A stretch of 64,000 nucleotides of DNA from Robiginitalea aurantiaca (GTDB taxonomy: Bacteria; Bacteroidota; Bacteroidia; Flavobacteriales; Flavobacteriaceae), in contig NZ_JAUDUY010000001.1 of NCBI RefSeq assembly GCF_030380815.1, positions 248,001 to 312,000 of the forward strand. Direction: 5' to 3'. Each line of letters starts with the position of its first letter. Position 1 is the first letter of the stretch. The notes beneath the pieces are model-generated. The model saw only the letters and a list, made by a program, of their open reading frames with translations. It searched no databases and was not told where the DNA came from. The position numbers and the translations under genes were made by a program. Below, one piece after another: positions 58,407-64,000 of this stretch.

Positions 58407-58802
58407 ATGAAAGTAACCTTGATTAGCATTCCGGTCCTTGACCAGGAAAATGCCTTAAAGTTTTATACTGAGAAGTTAGGTTTCCTGAAAAAGAAGGACA
58501 TTCCCCTGGGTGGGGGGAATCGATGGCTGACCCTGGTCTCAGAAGAGTGGCAGGACGGGCCAGAAATACTATTGGAGCCAGCGCCCAACCATTTTGAACC
58601 TTCCAGGGTATATCAGGATGCCTTAATGAAAGCTGGGATTCCCTGGACACAATTCGATGTTCAGGACGTGGCTTCCGAATACGAACGCCTCACAAAGCTC
58701 GGTGTATCTTTTAGTGTAAAACCGACTGAAATGGGCACGGTAAAAGTTGCCGTTTTTAATGATACGTGTGGTAATAATATTCAACTTGTGGAGGAATTGT
58801 AG
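58407..58802 (+). CDS. VOC (glyoxalase/bleomycin resistance) family protein
   Basis: The 131-residue cytoplasmic protein has the vicinal-oxygen-chelate fold in two halves: VLDQENALKFYTEKLGFLKKKD with WLTLVSEEWQDGPEILLEP, and FDVQDVASEYERLTKLGVSF with VAVFNDTCGNNIQLVEEL, where the final Glu/Gln positions are typical ligands. Function could be lyase, dioxygenase or drug binding; nothing narrows it. Monocistronic. Confidence 0.85.
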   Translation: MKVTLISIPVLDQENALKFYTEKLGFLKKKDIPLGGGNRWLTLVSEEWQDGPEILLEPAPNHFEPSRVYQDALMKAGIPWTQFDVQDVASEYERLTKLGVSFSVKPTEMGTVKVAVFNDTCGNNIQLVEEL

Positions 58803-59058
58803 AACTGCTTTTTGGCAATTATTCGACGGAATGCTTATCTAGAATTCCTGGTGAAGACAGGCCTGATCTCACATTGCCTTTACCTGCAGATCTCTGGTGC
58901 GTCAGGATGTTGTGAATCATTCCATGAGTTTGGATGTTAACCGGTATTTACCAGGGGTAGGCAGGGATGCGTTTGGATACTAATGGGACTTCATATGAAT
59001 TGTAACAAATCCACCCGCAGCTCGTCTTAATTTTTGAAAACCAGCCCAACCATTTAAG

Positions 59059-60009
59059 ATGAACACACTGAATTTACTCAAGAACACCACACCGATCCTG
59101 TGGGGTCTGTGCCTGTTCCTTTGCCTGAAGGTCTCAGCCCAACCTAATTATCCAAGGACACCTGCTGAGGCAAATCTCATTTATTCGGATCTGGAACATT
59201 TTATGGAGGCTTACGCCGAACTGGCAACAAACCCGGATACCCTGCAGGTTTTGCAAACCTTGTATTTCGATCGCGGTTCTGAAGGCCTCAAAGAATACAT
59301 ACGCCGGCATAAGCTCACTCCGGAACTCATGAGGGATGCCATGCTGGCGAACCCGGAGCGCTATGCCCTGCTCCCCGCCTTCCTGGATAAAATTTCCGCG
59401 ATAGAGCAAGTCTATAAGGACCTCATGAAGGACTTCAGCACTGTTTTGCCCAACGCCATGTACCCGCCGACATACCTCCTGGTCGGGGCTAACAGAGGGA
59501 TAGGGCAGGCTTCCGGGGTAGGACAACTCATTACCGTTACCCGCCCGGCCGATAATTTGCCGAAACTCAAGAAGTTAATGGTTCATGAATTGGCCCATTT
59601 CCAGGAGGCTATGGCCATGGGTCTTCCCAAGTATGCGGCACTCTATGCCAAGCCGGACAACTTACTTGGGATGTGTTTAAGGGAGGGAGGGGCCGAATTT
59701 GTCACTTCCCTGGTCCTTGGGGACATTACCCAAACGGAGGCTCTGGAATTTATCGAAGAAGATGAAAAGCAGCTGAAAAACGAGTTTTTAAAAGATCTCG
59801 AGAAGGAAGGACAAAACAGGGATTACTGGCTTGGGGTGAACACAGACAAAAGCAAGCATCCCAATCTTCTCGGATACGCCATGGGATACAAGATCAATAA
59901 AGCGTACTATGACATGGCAACTGATAAAGCTGCGGCCCTTCAGGACATACTTCGCATGGATGATGCTGCGGTTTTCGTGACATCAAGTGGTTATTTTGAC
60001 AACCCCTAG
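59059..60009 (+). CDS. Putative zinc-dependent protease (DUF2268/DUF5700 type)
   Basis: The 316-residue protein has a signal peptide (about residues 1-28, ending KVSAQ) and a gluzincin-like domain with KLMVHELAHFQEA (HELAH, near residue 178) followed by CLREGGAEFVTSLVLGD, where the Glu is the likely third zinc ligand. The GIGQASGV and GYKINKAYYDMATDKAAAL segments resemble predicted Zn-dependent proteases of DUF2268 or DUF5700. Periplasmic peptidase activity is inferred. The gene stands alone, with a degraded region downstream. Confidence 0.7.
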   Translation: MNTLNLLKNTTPILWGLCLFLCLKVSAQPNYPRTPAEANLIYSDLEHFMEAYAELATNPDTLQVLQTLYFDRGSEGLKEYIRRHKLTPELMRDAMLANPERYALLPAFLDKISAIEQVYKDLMKDFSTVLPNAMYPPTYLLVGANRGIGQASGVGQLITVTRPADNLPKLKKLMVHELAHFQEAMAMGLPKYAALYAKPDNLLGMCLREGGAEFVTSLVLGDITQTEALEFIEEDEKQLKNEFLKDLEKEGQNRDYWLGVNTDKSKHPNLLGYAMGYKINKAYYDMATDKAAALQDILRMDDAAVFVTSSGYFDNP

Positions 60010-60374
60010 CCCCTGCAAATTACTGCAGAGACCCGGCCACCTTTAACGTACTGACTGCCCGCAATTGATTTCGATGCGGGTTCCGATTCCAGAGTCCTTT
60101 GTTCGGATTGAAATTTTAATTCAGCAACAGAGGTAAACCCACTAATGCCTCATATCCTGTCAAAGTACCGAATTCGAAACTCCCTCGCTTATTGTTGCAT
60201 TTAAGAATCCTTTGGAAAAATCCGGCAAAGTTCAATTCGGGCTGAATAAACATGCAGGTCATCGCCTTACTAAGTTGATTGCCATGATTTTGGTCATTTG
60301 GCAAAGATTTTTGAAGACGTATTTTAAGGGTTTATTTTAAAAAGGTAAACCCATGAGGACTCCAAGGAGAAGAT
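60010..60374. other. Gene-free stretch before the DUF3604 remnant
   Basis: No recognisable coding sequence is seen in these 365 bp. A 62-codon minus-strand frame (60116-60304) has no identifiable features. A weak hairpin CCCGCA/TGCGGG lies near 60057-60080. The stretch may be decayed DNA belonging with the pseudogene that follows. Confidence 0.5.
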
Positions 60375-60617
60375 TAAAAAATTCAGGAAGCTTCTTATGA
60401 CAACTCCATCGGAAGCCCCTTTTTACAGGCCTTCTGGTCGGACCCTGAATTCAGCCCGGAGGAACCTGCATTCTATTACATAAGGGTGCTCGAAATTCCG
60501 ACCCCCCGCTGGACCACCATCGATGCCAAGGTGTTTGGTGTCAAAAGACCGGAAGATGTACCGGCCAGCATACAAGAACGGGCCTATACCTCCCCAGTCT
60601 GGTACAACCCCCGATAG
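60375..60617 (+). pseudogene. Remnant of a DUF3604 protein, C-terminus only
   Basis: An open stretch ending in TAG at 60615-60617 encodes about 80 residues containing NSIGSPFLQAFWSDPEFSPE, AFYYIRVLEIPTPRWTTIDA and SIQERAYTSPVWYNP. That matches the conserved C-terminus of DUF3604 proteins, which are usually over 500 residues. The frame is closed upstream by TAA near 60373, and no upstream part of the protein is recognisable, so this looks like the 3' end of a gene lost by deletion. Confidence 0.65.
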
Positions 60618-60735
60618 GAGGTAGTTGAATCCAATATCTGAGAATATAAAGTTATCCGGCACTCATTGATCGGACGCCAACCCAGCAGACGATACATTCT
60701 GATTCAGAAAGAGTTACATTTGAAAAAACAGCATT

Positions 60736-62256
60736 ATGTGTAAAGCGGATCATAACCTTAAGTACCTCACTCTTTTCGCTGTTATCCTTTTGAGCTTGGC
60801 TTCCTGCAAGGATAAACCGAAACAGGAGAACGCTCCGGCAACAGAGGTAATAGAAGCTCTGGAGGACCCTGAATTTAATGAGACTGATGAAATATTGGGG
60901 CTCAGTGAACAATGGATTGGTGACCTGGACGGAATGATCGAGCGGGGCCAAATTCGCGCCCTTGTACCCTATAATCGCAGCAGTTACTTTATCAATGGCA
61001 CCAAAAGGGGAGGTATTATATATGAAGCCCTCACGTTATTTGAAAAAAACCTCAACGAACAACTTGGCAAGAGACCAGGGACTCCTGGTTATGTCCGGGT
61101 GATTTTTATTCCCATGACCCGTGACCGTATCCTGCCTTCCCTGAACGAAGGGTATGGGGATCTCGCTGCGGCAAACCTGGTTATTACAGAGAGCCGTAAA
61201 ACGGAATTCGATTTTTCAATCCCCTCCGTGGACAACTGGCGTGAACTGGTCGTTTCGGGCCCTGCGGCGGGGCCCATTACCAATTTTGAAGATATCCTGG
61301 GGGATACGGTTTACATCAGGCGATCCAGCAGTTACTATGAACATCTGAAGGTTTTCAACGACTCCCTTAGCAAGGCCGGGAAACCTGCGATCCATGTGGT
61401 GCCTGTTGATGAACATCTGGAAGATGACGATATCCTGGAGATGGTCAATGCCGGGATGATTCCGATCACGATATCGAATAATTTTGCAACCAGGCTTTGG
61501 AGTCAAATACTTCCTGATATCAGGGTACATGAGGATCTGGCCATAAAAACCGAAGGAAAAATCGGATGGGCGATGCGCAGTGGGAGTCCCAATCTAAAAA
61601 CGGCTGTAGATGTATTTATAAAGCAGCACCGGCAAGGCTCCCTTACGGGCAATATACTTTTAAAGAAATTTCTTGAGAATACCAATTATCTCAAAAAGGC
61701 CAATGCACCGGAAACGGTGGAGCGTTTCGCGGAAATAAGGGCTTTGTTCATAAAATACGGAGCGAAATTCAATTGGGACTGGCTTTTGCTCGCTGCCCAG
61801 GGATATCAGGAATCCCAGCTTGATAACTCAAAGAGAAGCCCGGCAGGGGCTGTTGGGATTATGCAGATCAAACCCAGTACTGCCGCTGACCCCAATGTAG
61901 GTATTGACAATGTCTACGATTTGGATAACAACATTCACGCTGCCGCCAAATACCTGGACTTTATAAGAAGCCGGTATTTTGACAGTCCGGAAATCGATCC
62001 GTTTAATGCCATGTTGTTGAGCCTGGCGGCATACAACATGGGCCCGGGAAGAATGAATCAAATTCGCAAAAAAGCTGCTCAACAGGGCCTTAATCCAAAT
62101 GAATGGTTCGGGCAGGTGGAGCTAATTGCAGCAAAGGAGATCGGAAGGGAAACCGGGCAGTATGTTAGTAACATTTACAAGTACTACATCTCATTCCGCT
62201 CCCTGCAGAGGTATGGCCAGAAAACGGGCAAAACGTATGACGCAAGGAAATCCTGA
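60736..62256 (+). CDS. MltF-like lytic transglycosylase lipoprotein
   Basis: The 506-residue protein has a lipoprotein signal (SLASC, Cys24), a periplasmic solute-binding-like domain (about residues 60-300; RGQIRALVPYNRSSYFI, YGDLAAANLVITESRKTEFDFS) and a C-terminal SLT domain. The catalytic Glu lies in YQESQLDNSKRSPAGAVGIMQIKPSTA, with AAYNMGPGRMNQIR further on. This is the MltF (YfhD) architecture. It cleaves peptidoglycan to 1,6-anhydromuramyl products during wall turnover. Monocistronic. Confidence 0.88.
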   Translation: MCKADHNLKYLTLFAVILLSLASCKDKPKQENAPATEVIEALEDPEFNETDEILGLSEQWIGDLDGMIERGQIRALVPYNRSSYFINGTKRGGIIYEALTLFEKNLNEQLGKRPGTPGYVRVIFIPMTRDRILPSLNEGYGDLAAANLVITESRKTEFDFSIPSVDNWRELVVSGPAAGPITNFEDILGDTVYIRRSSSYYEHLKVFNDSLSKAGKPAIHVVPVDEHLEDDDILEMVNAGMIPITISNNFATRLWSQILPDIRVHEDLAIKTEGKIGWAMRSGSPNLKTAVDVFIKQHRQGSLTGNILLKKFLENTNYLKKANAPETVERFAEIRALFIKYGAKFNWDWLLLAAQGYQESQLDNSKRSPAGAVGIMQIKPSTAADPNVGIDNVYDLDNNIHAAAKYLDFIRSRYFDSPEIDPFNAMLLSLAAYNMGPGRMNQIRKKAAQQGLNPNEWFGQVELIAAKEIGRETGQYVSNIYKYYISFRSLQRYGQKTGKTYDARKS

Positions 62257-62318
62257 GGGATATATTAAAAGCTGTTTGCTGGGTAACATGGGTTACATGA
62301 TCTGTGGATTTCTCTGAA

Positions 62319-62326
62319 TACCTTTG
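62319..62326 (+). promoter_or_regulatory. TAnnTTTG -7 element upstream of thioredoxin
   Basis: TACCTTTG fits the -7 consensus and lies 20 bp before the thioredoxin ATG at 62347. The -33 element is not clear. Confidence 0.45.
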
Positions 62327-62346
62327 TACTTTAAAAATGAAATAGC

Positions 62347-62709
62347 ATGCCTACTGTAAAACTTAATGCTCAAAAATTCAAAGAAGAAATCTTTGATTAC
62401 ACCACTGAAAAAGAGTGGAAATATAAAGGGGACAAACCTGCCATCATTGACTTTTATGCAGATTGGTGCGGGCCGTGCAAGATGGTTGCACCTATTCTGG
62501 AGCAATTGAGCGATGAAAACCCGGATATTATTATCTATAAGGTGGATACACAGGTAGAGCAGGAACTGGCAGCAGTCTTTCAGATCCGCAGTATCCCCAG
62601 TATTTTGTTTATCCCTATGGATAAGCAACCGATGATGCAGGCCGGGGCACTGCCCAAGCACGTTCTTGAAGAGGTCATCCAAAAGGAATTGATGACATCC
62701 GTTTCCTAG
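62347..62709 (+). CDS. trxA: Thioredoxin
   Basis: The 120-residue cytoplasmic protein is a classic thioredoxin with DFYADWCGPCKMVAPILEQL (CGPC, near residues 42-45) and the cis-proline in IRSIPSILFIP. The N-terminus is slightly longer than in E. coli TrxA (108 residues). It reduces disulfides in partner proteins. A -7 promoter element lies 20 bp upstream. It is probably monocistronic. Confidence 0.92.
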   Translation: MPTVKLNAQKFKEEIFDYTTEKEWKYKGDKPAIIDFYADWCGPCKMVAPILEQLSDENPDIIIYKVDTQVEQELAAVFQIRSIPSILFIPMDKQPMMQAGALPKHVLEEVIQKELMTSVS

Positions 62710-62851
62710 CGCGATCCACAAATACATTTCCAGGAAGCCTTCAGATTCTCTTGGAGTTTAACGGGAGCCTAATCCAATTCTAACCTGGTTTCAGAAAGCC
62801 TGTTCAGGAAGAAGGAAATCCTGTATATTTCGATTATCAATATATTTTCGG

Positions 62852-63952
62852 ATGAGGCCCTCTTGGATATTATTCCATGTTTTTTGTGTCGTATTTCTCT
62901 TTTCAGCAACTTGGTCATTTGCTCAGAATTCCAATGATTCGCTGAAAGCAGTGAAGATGCTGGGACTCAAGATTCACAAAGGATCCGTACTGATTCACAG
63001 CAGGGATCTGAGACCCATTGAAGATTCGTATCCGACCGGAATTGAATTGGATCTGGCGTGGCATAAAATATCACAGCAAGCCTGGGAAAGCTGTCTGTGT
63101 TACCCTAAACTGGGCGTTGCACTCACCTACTGGGGGTATGATAACAAAGAAGTACTTGGACAGGGGCTGACGGGGCTTTTTTACATCGAACCTGTATTTA
63201 ATACGAAAGGACGCATAAATTATTCCATTCGGGCGGGCTTTGGGTTGTCCTATCAAAACAGTCCTTATGACTCCATTCAAAACCCCAATAATTTAAGCTA
63301 TAGTACCTACCTGGGATTTCCCCTGCAATTGGGGGGAAGCGTGCATTTCAGGATTAAATCCCGATGGTTATTGAATGCCAGTCTGATGTACAACCACATT
63401 TCTAACGGGGGCATCAGGCAACCCAATAAGGGGATTAACTGGCCTTCTTTGGGAATTGGAATGGCCTATTATTTAAATGAATTTGAGTTCAGGGAAAGGG
63501 CGAATATCGACTGGAGGGCCCTGGGTCCGCCCCAAAAAAGATGGGATTTTACACTTTTTGTCGCCTATGAGGAGCCGCGGGAGAATCTGTTCCTGTTTTC
63601 CCCCGGGTTGGAGGTCAAGTGGAGCAGGCAATTTGCAAGGGTCAATGCCTATACGCTCGGAGGTGAGTTTATGTATGACAACGGAACGGGCTATGTGCTG
63701 GAGACTATGGGTAAAAAGCCTAATTCGGTAAAGGCCGGACTAGCTGCCGGACATGAGTTCTTATTGGGGAAGTTCCTGTTCAGTCAACAGTTCGGGGTCT
63801 ATCTCAGCAACCCCAATCCCGAGCATCCGCAGGTGTATCAGCGGTATGGACTGGTGTATAGATTTGACAAGACCTTTAGCGCGGGCATTAACTTAAAAGC
63901 ACATGGGCATGTAGCCAACTTCCTCGATTTCAGGATGGGTATTTCGCTTTGA
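62852..63952 (+). CDS. PagL-like lipid A 3-O-deacylase (acyloxyacyl hydrolase)
   Basis: The 366-residue outer-membrane protein has a signal peptide (about residues 1-24, ending WSFAQ). Its central barrel resembles PagL: LGFPLQLGGSVHFRIKSRWLLN is followed by MYNHISNGGIRQPNKGINWPSLGIG, whose H-x-S-NGG pattern with the later Asn matches the catalytic His-Ser region of PagL. It would trim a 3-O-acyl chain of lipid A. It is longer than PagL (about 170 residues), with an extra C-terminal half of beta strands (GGEFMYDNGTGYVLETMGKK) ending in LDFRMGISL. Activity is inferred. Confidence 0.72.
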   Translation: MRPSWILFHVFCVVFLFSATWSFAQNSNDSLKAVKMLGLKIHKGSVLIHSRDLRPIEDSYPTGIELDLAWHKISQQAWESCLCYPKLGVALTYWGYDNKEVLGQGLTGLFYIEPVFNTKGRINYSIRAGFGLSYQNSPYDSIQNPNNLSYSTYLGFPLQLGGSVHFRIKSRWLLNASLMYNHISNGGIRQPNKGINWPSLGIGMAYYLNEFEFRERANIDWRALGPPQKRWDFTLFVAYEEPRENLFLFSPGLEVKWSRQFARVNAYTLGGEFMYDNGTGYVLETMGKKPNSVKAGLAAGHEFLLGKFLFSQQFGVYLSNPNPEHPQVYQRYGLVYRFDKTFSAGINLKAHGHVANFLDFRMGISL

Positions 63953-64000
63953 GCGCGAAAGTGGGATTTATAAGGAATGTGGAAAGCGAGGTCAAACGGG

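Noticed and set aside
60116-60304. A 62-codon minus-strand open frame
   Set aside because: No recognisable features, neighbours a degraded gene, and has no supporting promoter or terminator.
63977-64000. An ATG at 63977 that could begin another gene
   Set aside because: Only eight codons fit before the window ends, so nothing can be supported.
1-64000. CRISPR arrays, rRNA genes, insertion sequences or prophage
   Set aside because: No regularly spaced repeats, rRNA sequence, transposase or phage structural genes were seen. The only mobile DNA supported is the tRNA-Asn element.

Overview
The window reads as a chromosome segment of a marine-type member of the Bacteroidota, most likely family Flavobacteriaceae. 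The grounds are TonB-dependent receptors with CarboxypepD_reg-like N-termini, families typical of the group (DUF3078, DUF6503, DUF2141, DUF4932, FeoB-associated Cys-rich protein, tricorn-type S41 peptidase), promoter -7 elements of the TAnnTTTG type, few Shine-Dalgarno sequences, and a lycopene cyclase next to a polyprenyl synthase. The genus cannot be fixed from the sequence alone.

Layout. 1-11.1 kb is a phosphate island: Na/Pi symporter, PiT transporter, OprP-like porin, and a TonB receptor with a beta-helix lipoprotein. Each of these four transcription units is preceded by 11-bp direct repeats resembling Pho boxes. A fifth array points into a 390-bp gap with a 40-codon ORF and an otherwise unexplained terminator. 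11.1-20.1 kb is housekeeping (dgt, DUF3078, dxs, tadA, csp, a CLC chloride channel without the gating glutamate, aspS). 20.2-26.9 kb is a TetR-TolC-MFP-RND efflux operon with a long palindromic operator. 27-29.8 kb holds isoprenoid/carotenoid genes, a thioredoxin-like protein and a possible structured RNA. 29.9-33.8 kb is a metal-uptake locus (TonB receptor, DtxR-type regulator, ZIP transporter). 33.8-47.2 kb is a mixed core region (DinB, S9 and tricorn peptidases, feoAB with its Cys-rich partner, SCO, RseP).

47.26-53.08 kb is the accessory part: a 5.7-kb element inserted in the 3' end of a tRNA-Asn gene, bounded by perfect 43-bp repeats. It carries a tyrosine integrase at its right end and, inside, an integron-like module: a second tyrosine recombinase without the IntI-specific insertion, an attI-like site, and two single-gene cassettes (an amidohydrolase lipoprotein and a CPBP membrane protease). 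Each cassette ends in an attC-like stem-loop, and the two ends of each cassette are 9-nt perfect complements, as expected for integron cassettes that circularise. This is the strongest candidate for an unusual or undescribed system here.

53.2-64 kb returns to core-type genes: L-serine dehydratase, cupin, an outer-membrane protein, DUF4932, VOC, a zinc protease, a DUF3604 remnant, MltF-type lytic transglycosylase, thioredoxin and a PagL-like lipid A deacylase.
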